DNA of 64,000 bases from Pseudomonadota bacterium (GTDB lineage: Bacteria; Pseudomonadota; Gammaproteobacteria; UBA9339): positions 17,314 to 81,313 of the forward strand of contig JAJXWM010000005.1 of NCBI GenBank assembly GCA_021781615.1, read 5' to 3'. The first letter of the stretch is position 1. Each line of letters begins with the position of its first letter. The notes below the pieces were generated by a model. That model saw nothing but the letters and a program-made list of their open reading frames with translations, did not search any database and was not told the DNA's origin. The translations under genes and the position numbers were made by a program. Of this stretch, positions 23,832-33,111 are shown piece after piece.

Positions 23832-25520
23832 CTAGTTAGGGATTAGTTTTATTATATAATTATTGCTATTTAATAAAGCAATATCTTCTATTTTAAACCC
23901 AGCATACTTAACTAAATCATCGAACTGATCTTTTGTTCTTTCCTTACCTCCAGTAAGTACTAACATATTAAGATCTAACATTCCCCCATCCCCGGTTTTT
24001 TCGTTTAAAAGCATTTCCACTAAATAAATATTACCATGAGGTAACAGTGCTTCACCCGCTCTCTTTAATATGGTAATACAAGATTGCTCATCCCAGTCAT
24101 GCAAAATGCGGGATAAAAATATAGCATCACCAGCCTTCGGCCATTTTTTAAATATATCAAAACTAGCAAAAGTAAATGGTACTTTGCCTTTACTGGTATT
24201 AATTATATTTTTTATTACGGATTCGCTTTCTAATAATATTCCTTTAAGATGCTGGTTTTTGGCCATAAGATAAGTAAGCAAGGTCCCATCTCCGCCCCCG
24301 GCATCAATAATAATTTTATGGTTACTTAGATCAATTTTATCCGCAAGGTTCCAATAATCATGCCGGGCATAAGCTCGTAAAGCTGTATGATATGTTAACA
24401 AACTACTATTATTTTTTTCCAGCCATGCAAATATAGGAAGTCCATTTTTTTTAGTGTACATCTCTGAATTAGTTTTAAGTGCTTCAGTCAAGCTAGCCCA
24501 AGTAAAATATGGTTCAGAAGCCCAGTGGAGAGAGGCCGCAGCAAGTGACATCTTATTATCGCTTTGTAATAATTTCCCTTTTTCCGTCGGAAACAATATG
24601 TCCCCCTGTTTATATATCAGATCTAATTCGTATAATGCCCTTAATAACCTTTCTAAAACTGCCAAGTTCAAGTGAATTTCGATGGCTAACTTAGTCTTAT
24701 CGCAAGGTAAATATTCAAACACTTTTAACTCAACAGCAGCTTTAACCGTTTGAGTTTTCCAGTAGCCTACTAAATCTGCCGATAACTGTTGAAGTGGGGT
24801 AAAAGACGGTTCCTTTAATATTGTATGAGTGACCCCATGTTCATCGATAATTAGCCTTGCTCCATATTGGTTTTCGACACATGCATAACCATTATAAAAA
24901 GAATCTATCATTTTATAACGTTCTGGATAAATTGGTTGACCATTAACATCAATATGACACCATCCACGTTTATCTTTCGCACGAGCGAACCCTTTATGAA
25001 AAACATCTAGATCCTCAAACCACTTATTATGAACATAACAACCATCCCGATAGATATGCGTATGTAAGCCATCTTGCTTTTGTATAACGGCAATGCCATC
25101 TCTAAAATCTCCTGCATAGGTATATTTTGAGTTATAAAGAGGGTTGCCATCAAGATCAATATGAAAATAATATCCCTGGATGTCTTTTACTACACAAGCA
25201 TCATTTTGATAATTTCCACACCATGAATAGGACTGAGAATACAATTTTTGCCCCGTCGGTAAAATATGGAACCATGAGCTATCTTTAACTACGGTCGCTC
25301 GTCCATTATAAAAACCAAAACAACGGGTATAACGCATGGTATATATCGCATTTCCATTTAAATCTATATGATAAGCTCCAGTATCATCAAGCACCGCCGC
25401 CATACCAGGAGAATGAAAATTTAATACTTGTAAAAACCTTGTTGTATAAAGTGGTTTACCAGCTAAAAGATGATGAGAACGATCGCTTGAAACGGTTATT
25501 TTATTTAAATCAATTTTCAT
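23832..25520 (-). CDS. WG-repeat protein fused to an O-methyltransferase
   Basis: The 562-residue protein starts at 25520 (MKIDLNKITV), where GAGGAG lies 7-12 bases upstream; a longer in-frame start at 25580 has no such site. Residues about 30-240 are six WG/KWG-type repeats of about 40 residues, each of the form HIDLNGNxxYxxRYxxxxxFxNGxA (for example GWCHIDVNGQPIYPERY). Residues about 250-560 form an acetylserotonin-type O-methyltransferase: a winged-helix dimerisation part (LLRALYELDLIYKQGDILFP) and the SAM site IIIDAGGGDGTLLTYL, then ILHDWDEQSCITIL and GNIYLVEMLL. It overlaps the radical SAM gene by 11 bases. The WG part may bind a partner or product; the enzyme should methylate a hydroxyl on the pathway product. 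Confidence 0.8.
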   Translation of the reverse strand: MKIDLNKITVSSDRSHHLLAGKPLYTTRFLQVLNFHSPGMAAVLDDTGAYHIDLNGNAIYTMRYTRCFGFYNGRATVVKDSSWFHILPTGQKLYSQSYSWCGNYQNDACVVKDIQGYYFHIDLDGNPLYNSKYTYAGDFRDGIAVIQKQDGLHTHIYRDGCYVHNKWFEDLDVFHKGFARAKDKRGWCHIDVNGQPIYPERYKMIDSFYNGYACVENQYGARLIIDEHGVTHTILKEPSFTPLQQLSADLVGYWKTQTVKAAVELKVFEYLPCDKTKLAIEIHLNLAVLERLLRALYELDLIYKQGDILFPTEKGKLLQSDNKMSLAAASLHWASEPYFTWASLTEALKTNSEMYTKKNGLPIFAWLEKNNSSLLTYHTALRAYARHDYWNLADKIDLSNHKIIIDAGGGDGTLLTYLMAKNQHLKGILLESESVIKNIINTSKGKVPFTFASFDIFKKWPKAGDAIFLSRILHDWDEQSCITILKRAGEALLPHGNIYLVEMLLNEKTGDGGMLDLNMLVLTGGKERTKDQFDDLVKYAGFKIEDIALLNSNNYIIKLIPN

Positions 25521-26571
25521 ATGTGTTCTCCTCACAAATTTCCTTAGGTCTACGCATATTACAAGCAACACATACTTCATTTTGCATATAGTTTTTAATT
25601 AATGCTTGATAAGCCTCATTCTGCCAAATATCTAATACATTTTTATCATTAACGTTACCAAATTCTCCTAGTTTGCGACGCAATAAGTCAGGCGCACAAC
25701 AAGGACTAAATCGGCCATCTGGTGCAATCCAAGCTTCTTTCCCTAAAAATGGGCAGACTCCGTCAAGAGATAAATTCCGTGTTGCAGTTTCATCTAAAAT
25801 TTCAAAATTTGCTAGTTTTAACAACTTGCCATTAGATAAACGATTTTTTACTACAATATTTCTTATATTTATTACTGCCTCATTCCACTTGGCTATACTG
25901 TCAGAATTTCTTCGTAAAGAAAGCGGTGTCAATTCTTCAAAATTGATCCATAAATGATGTCCTTTAACCCGGTCTACGCCCAAAGTAATTGCCAATTTTA
26001 TAATATCTTCTAATTCACAAAAATTAGTTTCCATAAAAGTTAATTGCAATGTAATTTGGCAATAATTTTTACTCTTACTTGCTAATTCATTACGAACTTG
26101 AACAAAATCCTTAATGTTTTGTATCCCTTGTTCAAAATTTGAGCCCTGCATAATTTTTTCTTGCGTTTTTTTAGTGGCACCATTCCAAGAAATTTTTACG
26201 TCGGAGGTGACTGGAATGATCAAATTAGCCCAAGCAATTGCTCCTCTAAGTGGAAAAGTGCCATTGGTAGTTAAGTTCAACTTAACATGAAATTCTTTGC
26301 ATAATTCGATAAGCTCTGGAAAATTCTTATATAGCAATGGTTCGCCCATGGTTGAAGGAATAATTTCGCGTAATCGGGAGTTTTTAGCGCTTGCCAAGAC
26401 TTTTCTAATTAGTTGAATGGGCATTATCGCCTTAGGATTCCCTGCGGCGATTCTATTGGTTTCTACAGCACTATACTTAGAATGATGCTCGCACATGATA
26501 CAATGCAAATTACAATCATTGGGATTAGTATCAAATGTAATACGCCAAAACCCTTGTTCAAGTTGCGCCAT
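25510..26571 (-). CDS. Radical SAM enzyme with C-terminal auxiliary Fe-S (SPASM/twitch-like) region
   Basis: The 353-residue protein has the radical SAM cluster motif at C20-x3-C24-x2-C27 (CNLHCIMCEHH). A TIM-barrel follows with PSTMGEPLLYKNFPEL and LNLTTNGTFP, the SAM-binding GxP/GGE-equivalent area. The C-terminus carries further Cys: GVCPFLGKEAWIAPDGRFSP, then CCAPD and the final CVACN. This is the arrangement of SPASM/twitch enzymes, which hold one or two extra 4Fe-4S clusters and often act on peptides or amino-acid or sugar substrates. It overlaps both neighbours (14 bases with the glycosyltransferase, 11 with the methyltransferase). I do not recognise a characterised subfamily. Confidence 0.85.
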   Translation of the reverse strand: MAQLEQGFWRITFDTNPNDCNLHCIMCEHHSKYSAVETNRIAAGNPKAIMPIQLIRKVLASAKNSRLREIIPSTMGEPLLYKNFPELIELCKEFHVKLNLTTNGTFPLRGAIAWANLIIPVTSDVKISWNGATKKTQEKIMQGSNFEQGIQNIKDFVQVRNELASKSKNYCQITLQLTFMETNFCELEDIIKLAITLGVDRVKGHHLWINFEELTPLSLRRNSDSIAKWNEAVINIRNIVVKNRLSNGKLLKLANFEILDETATRNLSLDGVCPFLGKEAWIAPDGRFSPCCAPDLLRRKLGEFGNVNDKNVLDIWQNEAYQALIKNYMQNEVCVACNMRRPKEICEENTYEN

Positions 26572-27883
26572 ATTTCCTCTTCGTTTTTAAAGCTTGTCTA
26601 TAAATTTCTTCAATAGCAAGCACATGAGTATTAATATCAGGTATATTATGATCACTAGAAGAAATATAGCCACGCTCCCCTAACTTAGGAGCTAAAAAAG
26701 GATTATCTAATAAATACTGCATGGTTGTTGCTAAACTCGATATATCACGATGTTTAAATAATAAACCATTAACTTGATGTTTGACATATTCTGACATACC
26801 TCCAACGTCAGCAGTAATTACTGGAACGCGAGCTTGTAATGCCTCATGAATTACTAAAGGTGAATTTTCATACCAAATGGATGGCACAACAATTACATCT
26901 GTTTTATTAAAAACATCCTTAACAATGTCCTGGTTACTATACTCCGATAACCATTCAATGCGCTGATTTATTGTTGAAGGAAATTCTTTAGCAAGCGCTT
27001 TTAATGCGTTAGTGCTTTCTCCCCGATTTCTACCCCAAATGCGTAATAAGGCATCTCCTTTAAGCTTACCAAAAGCACTGATTAGTAATTGAATCCCTTT
27101 AGCTGGAATATGAGTACCAATATAACCAAAGGTAAATAGCTCTTCTTTTGATATTCGCAATCTAGAATTAAAACGCTTCAAATCAAAGCCATAATCTAAA
27201 TAAATTAATTTATGATTAGGTATACCTCCTTCGTTCTTAAATTTTTCTAATAAAAATTTTGAGGGCGCAATAAAATAATCGATTCGATTAATTATTTTAT
27301 TTATATATTCTCTTCTTCTTTTGATCCAATTAGCCCAATAGGTGCTATCAGATGCTAATTCTTCTTCCGCACCAGAAAAATATCCACTATAACAGCGCAT
27401 CGAACATTTTAGGTCTTTTTGCCCATCGCAAAGCCCCCATAACTCATGAATATTTTCCGTTTTTTTTTGAATAAATTGCCCGCGAGGACACATTAACCAA
27501 TAATCGTGTAGAGTATAAATAATTGGGATGTGGGAAGGTATTTTAAAAATAAGGGAACATGATAGATGGTTAAGGTGGCCGATATGAACTATATCTGGCT
27601 TAAAATCTAATAAAACTTTTTCGAATTGAGTATCAATCTCTGCAAGACGGTAGCGGTAACGATATTTCTCTATCGGGACATTAATAATATTTAATTTAAT
27701 TCTATTTTCGCTCGAATCAACTTCCTCATGCATAGTAAAATCAGGGATAAAAGTATTTTCTTCCCTAGTAAACACTTGTACCTCATGATTTTTAATTAGC
27801 TGTTGACATAAGGTTTGACTATAAACTTCTGAGCCAGCATTGTAACGCATTGGATAACCATGAATAATTTTCAAAATTTTCAT
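26558..27883 (-). CDS. Glycosyltransferase family 4
   Basis: This 441-residue GT-B enzyme starts ILKIIHGYPMRYNAGSEVYS, the Gly-rich acceptor loop of GT4. A C-terminal nucleotide-sugar domain has FGYIGTHIPAKGIQLLISAF and the E-x7-E region WYENSPLVIHEALQARVPVI with ADVGGMSEYV. A Cys-rich insert (CSMRCYSGYFSGAEEEL, plus LMCPRGQF) occurs near 130-180 as in several GT4 enzymes of O-antigen and natural-product pathways. It overlaps the upstream epimerase by ATGA (27880-27883), showing translational coupling. It probably transfers the sugar made by that epimerase. Confidence 0.88.
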   Translation of the reverse strand: MKILKIIHGYPMRYNAGSEVYSQTLCQQLIKNHEVQVFTREENTFIPDFTMHEEVDSSENRIKLNIINVPIEKYRYRYRLAEIDTQFEKVLLDFKPDIVHIGHLNHLSCSLIFKIPSHIPIIYTLHDYWLMCPRGQFIQKKTENIHELWGLCDGQKDLKCSMRCYSGYFSGAEEELASDSTYWANWIKRRREYINKIINRIDYFIAPSKFLLEKFKNEGGIPNHKLIYLDYGFDLKRFNSRLRISKEELFTFGYIGTHIPAKGIQLLISAFGKLKGDALLRIWGRNRGESTNALKALAKEFPSTINQRIEWLSEYSNQDIVKDVFNKTDVIVVPSIWYENSPLVIHEALQARVPVITADVGGMSEYVKHQVNGLLFKHRDISSLATTMQYLLDNPFLAPKLGERGYISSSDHNIPDINTHVLAIEEIYRQALKTKRKYGAT

Positions 27884-28776
27884 TTACCCTCCAAAAACTG
27901 CTGTACTAAGTTATATATTCCGGTAGCAACGGGGATCTTTGCCTGCCAATTTAATAGTTGACTAGTTTTATGAGTATTACCCCAAAATCTAGTTACATCG
28001 TAACTACGACAAGGCATTTCTTTCAATTTTAATTCTTTACCAGCCGCTTTACTTGCTAATACTGCTAATTGGTATAATGTCGTAGGAATACCAGTAGTCA
28101 GATGTATTGGAGGCAGCAACTCCTTATGTTCTAGTAGATTAATAAGTTTTATTGTTCCATCAACCACATCCTCTACATGCGTAAAATCAAGGGTATTATC
28201 CTTTCCTTCAATTTTAAAAGGGGTACCAAATGTGGCAGCCCGACAAAAAGCTGGCGTCACTCTATCGGCATGATCACCTACGCTACCATAAACACTGGAA
28301 TATCGTACAACTGCAGTATTTAAATATGAATATCTTGCTTGTAAAATTTCTTTTTCTGCTTCTACCTTAGAACGTGCGTAAATATTCATAGGTTGATATC
28401 CCGCATCAATTTCAACCGGTAGCTGACGTTGTTGCCCGTAAACTTCCCTGCTACTTGCGTAAATAATCCACGGCTTTAAAGAAGATTCCATAGCAACTTT
28501 TATAATATTTTTCGTGCCCACCACATTAGTTTGCCAACAAAGATCTGGATCTCTTTCCCCCCACACCACTCTTGAAACTGCTGCTAAATGTATTATACCA
28601 CTACAATCTTTAACTTTTTCCTGTAAACAAGCAGTATCTAAAATATTTCCATAGCTTTCATGTGGCTTAGGATATCTAATATCAAAATGCCGTACTAATC
28701 TACCCATTTTCTCTAAAGCTATGCACAACTTATTACCTATTAATCCTTCCGAACCAGTAACTAATATATATGCCAT
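27880..28776 (-). CDS. NAD-dependent sugar epimerase/dehydratase (extended SDR)
   Basis: The 298-residue protein has the extended SDR signature: Rossmann loop VTGSEGLIGNKL (6-17), DIRYP acidic end of beta 2, HLAAVSRV, the catalytic Ser region YASSREVYG (S108/S109) and YxxxK in YARSK (Y133, K137). The family acts on UDP-, dTDP- or GDP-sugars, as epimerases, 4,6-dehydratases or reductases. The C-terminal substrate domain is present (FTHVEDVVDGTI, TGIPTTLYQLA). It lies between the MATE exporter (18 bases away) and the glycosyltransferase (4-base overlap). The exact sugar cannot be read. Confidence 0.85.
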   Translation of the reverse strand: MAYILVTGSEGLIGNKLCIALEKMGRLVRHFDIRYPKPHESYGNILDTACLQEKVKDCSGIIHLAAVSRVVWGERDPDLCWQTNVVGTKNIIKVAMESSLKPWIIYASSREVYGQQRQLPVEIDAGYQPMNIYARSKVEAEKEILQARYSYLNTAVVRYSSVYGSVGDHADRVTPAFCRAATFGTPFKIEGKDNTLDFTHVEDVVDGTIKLINLLEHKELLPPIHLTTGIPTTLYQLAVLASKAAGKELKLKEMPCRSYDVTRFWGNTHKTSQLLNWQAKIPVATGIYNLVQQFLEGK

Positions 28777-28794
28777 ATATTGCCTCCTAGATAG

Positions 28795-30159
28795 TTAAGA
28801 ACTATTATTAACCAAAAAGTTAAATCTAGTTAATGATACTATGGCGCCAACCATAATACCCATTAATAAGCCCAGCCAAATTCCAGCCCCACCCCAGTGT
28901 AATACAAAAGCCAATAGATAAGAAATTGGAAACGCGACTATCCAAAAAGCAAGAATACTATTATACATTATTACTTTAGTATCATTTAATCCTCGCAAAG
29001 CTCCTATCACTATTAAACGCACACCTTCCACAATTTGTAACACTGCTATTAAAGGCAAAAACTTTTTAATATATTTTATTACCAGTTGATTTTCTAATGC
29101 CTGCGTCCCAAAACCGAAGGCAGCCAAATATTGAGGAAAGAAAAAATAAAGCATAACCAGGGGTAAAATAACACAAAACCCAATTCCTAAATTTATCCAA
29201 ACAATTAACTTTAACTGTGAAAAATTATTATTTCCTACTTCGTTACCAATACGAACCGTAGTGGCTTGTAAAACCCCAAAAATAATAGTTAAAGTAAACA
29301 CTAAACATTGATAAACAAATTGATGCGCAGCTAATAAAAAAATGCCGAAATGACTCATCATAAATGCGGCTGTTGAAAACAAAGACAGCTCGATACAACA
29401 CATAGCCCCCAAAGGAAAACCTTGTTTTATTAATCCCCAAAACCGTTTAAAACTACATTGTGACAAACTCAATCGCCAACAATATCCATCCCATTTTTTC
29501 GAGTAATAAATACTACAGATAGCAATAATAAGTGTACAACTAGCAGCTATACTTATTCCATATCCTATTCCAACTAAACCTAACTTCGAAAAACCATATT
29601 TTCCAAAAACTAAAACATAGACAAAAAATAGCTCTAAAATTACTTTTAAACCACTTAATAAAAATACTGTTCGGACCGCAGACATGCCGATTAATATTTG
29701 TTCAATAATTAGCAATAAGTTAAGTGGCAAAATGGATAGAATTAATGAATGACAATACGGTTTAGCTAATTTTATTATTATTGGGTCTTGATTAGTCCAG
29801 GAGACAATTGTCGGTATTAACCATATAATTAAAGATATAGGTATGGCAAGTACAATAACCAAAAGAAAACCTTGGTTTATAATAATATTAATACCTTGTT
29901 TATCTCTTGCACCATGTTTTTGTGCCACTAACGCACATACTGAACTTAACATCCCCATAACAAATAAAATTAACGTTATATAAATACCCCAAACCAATGC
30001 ATTTGTCGCAAGTTCACCAGCACCAACATGAGCAAGTATAATAGTACTGCCAATATTTCCAACAGCATAGAATAGTTGTGTACCAATTAGCGGGATTACC
30101 AATTTTAAGGATTGACGTAATTCAAAAAGAATATTTGCCGAACTATAGTTTAATTTCAT
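28795..30159 (-). CDS. MATE-family multidrug/metabolite exporter
   Basis: The protein has twelve hydrophobic helices in two halves of six. Family landmarks are LVIPLIGTQLFYAVGNI at the start, ALVAQKHGARDKQGI in the first loop and RIGNEVGNNN in the equivalent position of the second half, an internal pseudo-repeat typical of MATE (multi antimicrobial extrusion) Na+ or H+ antiporters. I prefer the start at 30159 (MKLNYSSAN, GGAAAAA upstream); the frame stays open to an ATG at 30225, but that part overlaps a relic of another gene (30193-30345). It is the first gene of the operon and probably exports its product. Confidence 0.85.
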   Translation of the reverse strand: MKLNYSSANILFELRQSLKLVIPLIGTQLFYAVGNIGSTIILAHVGAGELATNALVWGIYITLILFVMGMLSSVCALVAQKHGARDKQGINIIINQGFLLVIVLAIPISLIIWLIPTIVSWTNQDPIIIKLAKPYCHSLILSILPLNLLLIIEQILIGMSAVRTVFLLSGLKVILELFFVYVLVFGKYGFSKLGLVGIGYGISIAASCTLIIAICSIYYSKKWDGYCWRLSLSQCSFKRFWGLIKQGFPLGAMCCIELSLFSTAAFMMSHFGIFLLAAHQFVYQCLVFTLTIIFGVLQATTVRIGNEVGNNNFSQLKLIVWINLGIGFCVILPLVMLYFFFPQYLAAFGFGTQALENQLVIKYIKKFLPLIAVLQIVEGVRLIVIGALRGLNDTKVIMYNSILAFWIVAFPISYLLAFVLHWGGAGIWLGLLMGIMVGAIVSLTRFNFLVNNSS

Positions 30160-30192
30160 TTTTTCCAAAAAAGTATAAGTAATAAAATTGTT

Positions 30193-30345
30193 TTTAATTG
30201 AAAAAACCTTGTAGCTCAATGACATTATGTACTAGATCTTCCGACCATACATTCTTTTTTAGCCCCATTGTTGTAACCATAACTAAAAAGATTTGTTTTT
30301 TGGTTTTTGTTAAAAACTGGATGACCACGCCGCAAAAAGAGCGGC
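30193..30345 (-). pseudogene. C-terminal relic of an AAA_14/DUF4143-type ATPase
   Basis: On the minus strand the frame ending at 30193 reads TKTKKQIFLVMVTTMGLKKN then VWSEDLVHNVIELQGFF, which resembles the last 40 residues of the AAA_14/DUF4143 ATPases often found as accessory genes (pattern I-F-x-TTxGLKxNxYS...V...L..LF). The frame is blocked upstream by a stop near 30346 and nothing N-terminal is recognisable. Between 30346 and 30483 no gene is seen. Identification is from memory of the family and is tentative. Confidence 0.4.
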
Positions 30346-30483
30346 TTCTAAATTATCTTTTCTTGATACGCTTCTCATAACTACAACCTCAGCTTATAAA
30401 TTATCATCAATCAGCGGGGAATCAGAGAAATCCAATTTCCTATAATCGACCCCACGAAAAAATGCATGGTAAAGACTAGCCCC

Positions 30484-33111
30484 CTAGGATCTAAACAACA
30501 TCTTTTCTAGCTCGATTAACCCAAAGGTAATTACCCCAGAAAGAATAATATACCCCCAGGCCGTAAAACCTATGGCTACCGTATCAAAGAAATACTGCAT
30601 AATAGGAACATAGGTAAATAATAGTTGGAATACTGCGACAATCCCAATCGCTATCAATACCGGTTTACTACCAAAAAACGACGATAAATTAAATGAAGAT
30701 TTTCTAAGATTACGACAATTAATCAAATAAACCACTTCGCCAAAAACAAAGGCGTTGACCACCACTGTCCGCGCAATACCTAAATCTGGATGAAGATGAG
30801 AAATAAAAATAAATAAACCAAATACCACTGCGACCAATATCAGCGATACCGAAAACGATCGCCACAACAAATACCAAGACAATAAAGGCTGTTTTGGATC
30901 TCGCGGCGGACGGTCCATAACATCGCTATCTGCTGGCTCAAAACCGAGCGCTAAAGATAAGGTTACTGCGGTAATCATATTAACCCACAAAATTTGTACT
31001 GCGGTAATTGGTAAAGTTAAACCAAATAATATTGCCACCACCACGGCAAAAGCTTGGGCAAAACTAGTGGGCAAAATAAAAAGTATCGCTTTTTGTAGAT
31101 TATCAAAAATAATTCTGCCTTCACGAACCGCATGCTCAATCGTTGCAAAATTATCATCAGCAAGAACCATCGCCGCCGACTCTTTAGCAAGATCAGCTCC
31201 TTTACCCATCGCCACCCCGATATCAGCTTGTTTTAGCGCTGGTGCATCATTAATACCATCCCCGGTCATCGCCACTACTTCACCCTGACGCTGCAGTGCT
31301 TTTACTAAACGTAATTTATGGTATGGTGCCGTGCGTGCATAAATATCAATTCGTTGTGCTACTTTATCTAACTCTTCATCACTCATCTTATCAATCATCT
31401 CACCAGTCAACACCTCGGGATTTTTAATGCCCACACTAAGCGCAATAGTCCGCGCCGTAAGAACATGATCGCCCGTAATCATTTTTACATTGATCCCCGC
31501 TTGTTGACACTCTTTTACTGCAGCTATTGCCTCTTCGCGCGGCGGATCAATCAAACCAAATAACGCCACCAAAACTAAATCATCATTAACATCATCAAAA
31601 CTTAATGTTTGTTTTGCTCCGGCTGCTTTATGCGTAGCAACAGCAATTACCCGCTGCCCTAAAGACGCCAATTTCTCAATATTTTTATGCCAATACTCTA
31701 CATCAAGAGGCGTAATTTCACCGTTCGCCTGTTGCTCGCTACATTTTTTTAGAATAATTTCTGGCGCGCCCTTAACATAAACAAAGCCACGACCAGCATG
31801 ATCGTGATGGAGGGTCGCCATAAACTTGTGCTCAGTTTCATAAGGGATAAGGTCGGTCCGAGGAAATTTCTGCTGGCAGAGACGTACATCAAATTTAAGA
31901 TGCACTCCTAACAACATTAACGCCTCGTCGATCGGATTACCACTTGTCTCATACAGATCACCACGATAGTGTAATATGGCATCATTACATAAAACAGCGC
32001 TGATAATTGCCGTTTGTAAATCATGCTGGCTACCCGCCAGTTGCAGTTCTTTATTAACATGATAATCATGCTTGGCCGTTATAATAGATTGCACGGCAAG
32101 TTCATTACAAGTTAAGGTTCCAGTTTTATCAGTACAGATGGTGGTAACTGCCCCCATGGTTTCTACAGCGGGAAGGTTACGCACAATTGCTTTTAGTTTT
32201 GCCATTTCGGTAACCCCAATTGCCAAAATGATCGTCATAATTGGTGGCAACCCTTCGGGTATCGCAGCAACAGTTAAACCCACAATTGCCATAAACATTT
32301 CACAACTAACATTGTGCCAAACTAAAGCTCCGACCAAAAAAACAACCGCCGCAAGGACAATAATAACCAGCGTTAACCAACTACCAAACTGGTTCATCTG
32401 CCGAAGTAGCGGCGTAGTAATTGACTCTGCCTGACCCAAAGCCTCACCAATTTTTCCAACTTCAGTATCAATACCAGTAGCAACAACGACTCCTAAACCG
32501 CGACCATCGGTCACTAAAGTACCGCTATAAAGCATTGAGAAGCGCTCACCAAGCATGGCGTTTTCCGCGACGGGTAGAGTTTGTTTTTCAGCTGGCAGCG
32601 ATTCTCCGGTTAAGACTGCCTCTTCAACTTGTAAGTTCTTCGCTTCACAAAGACGCAAATCGGCAGGAACTTTATCTCCACGATTAACTAGCACCACATC
32701 ACCAGGTAAAAGTTCACTGGCAGGTATAGTCACCTGCTTGCCTCCCCGGATAACTAAAGCAGTAGGCGAAAGCATAGCGCGAATTGCGCCGAGAGCCTTC
32801 TCTGCTTTACCCTCCTGGAAAAAACCAAAAATAGCGTTGATTATTACTACTCCAAAAATGACACTAGCATCTACCCATTGCTCCAAATAGGCCGTAATTA
32901 CCACGGCAACCAGCAAAATATAAATTAACATGTTATTAAACTGCCGCAAAAACCGTAACAACACACTATCTTTTTTATGGATATCTATTTTATTTGGTAA
33001 ATAGAGTTTCTTGCGTCTTTTAACTTCGTCCGCAAGCAAACCACTTTCCAAATGAGTAGCAAGTTGTTTTAAAGTTTCATCGATACCTAAAGAGTGCCAT
33101 TTAATTGACAT
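30484..33111 (-). CDS. P-type cation (Ca2+-type) ATPase
   Basis: This 875-residue P2-type ATPase has the N-terminal cation-ATPase domain, the TGES loop of the actuator domain (AVLTGESLP), the phosphorylation motif CTDKTGTLT with Asp 328, and the hinge VAMTGDGINDAPALKQADIG. The transmembrane-4 motif VAAIPEGLP (281-289) matches SERCA and PMR1-type calcium pumps, and C-terminal helices include NMITAVTLSLALGFEPAD. It would pump Ca2+ or Mn2+ out of the cytoplasm at the expense of ATP. Its start overlaps the stop of epmB by 11 bases, so the two are translationally coupled, although their functions are unrelated. Confidence 0.9.
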   Translation of the reverse strand: MSIKWHSLGIDETLKQLATHLESGLLADEVKRRKKLYLPNKIDIHKKDSVLLRFLRQFNNMLIYILLVAVVITAYLEQWVDASVIFGVVIINAIFGFFQEGKAEKALGAIRAMLSPTALVIRGGKQVTIPASELLPGDVVLVNRGDKVPADLRLCEAKNLQVEEAVLTGESLPAEKQTLPVAENAMLGERFSMLYSGTLVTDGRGLGVVVATGIDTEVGKIGEALGQAESITTPLLRQMNQFGSWLTLVIIVLAAVVFLVGALVWHNVSCEMFMAIVGLTVAAIPEGLPPIMTIILAIGVTEMAKLKAIVRNLPAVETMGAVTTICTDKTGTLTCNELAVQSIITAKHDYHVNKELQLAGSQHDLQTAIISAVLCNDAILHYRGDLYETSGNPIDEALMLLGVHLKFDVRLCQQKFPRTDLIPYETEHKFMATLHHDHAGRGFVYVKGAPEIILKKCSEQQANGEITPLDVEYWHKNIEKLASLGQRVIAVATHKAAGAKQTLSFDDVNDDLVLVALFGLIDPPREEAIAAVKECQQAGINVKMITGDHVLTARTIALSVGIKNPEVLTGEMIDKMSDEELDKVAQRIDIYARTAPYHKLRLVKALQRQGEVVAMTGDGINDAPALKQADIGVAMGKGADLAKESAAMVLADDNFATIEHAVREGRIIFDNLQKAILFILPTSFAQAFAVVVAILFGLTLPITAVQILWVNMITAVTLSLALGFEPADSDVMDRPPRDPKQPLLSWYLLWRSFSVSLILVAVVFGLFIFISHLHPDLGIARTVVVNAFVFGEVVYLINCRNLRKSSFNLSSFFGSKPVLIAIGIVAVFQLLFTYVPIMQYFFDTVAIGFTAWGYIILSGVITFGLIELEKMLFRS

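Noticed and set aside
30310..30378. 22-codon minus-strand ORF with GAGG upstream, considered as a RiPP precursor for the radical SAM operon
   Set aside because: It ends MRSVSRKDNLEAALFAAWSSSF-type without a recognisable leader or core, lies next to a gene relic and is not repeated; too little evidence.
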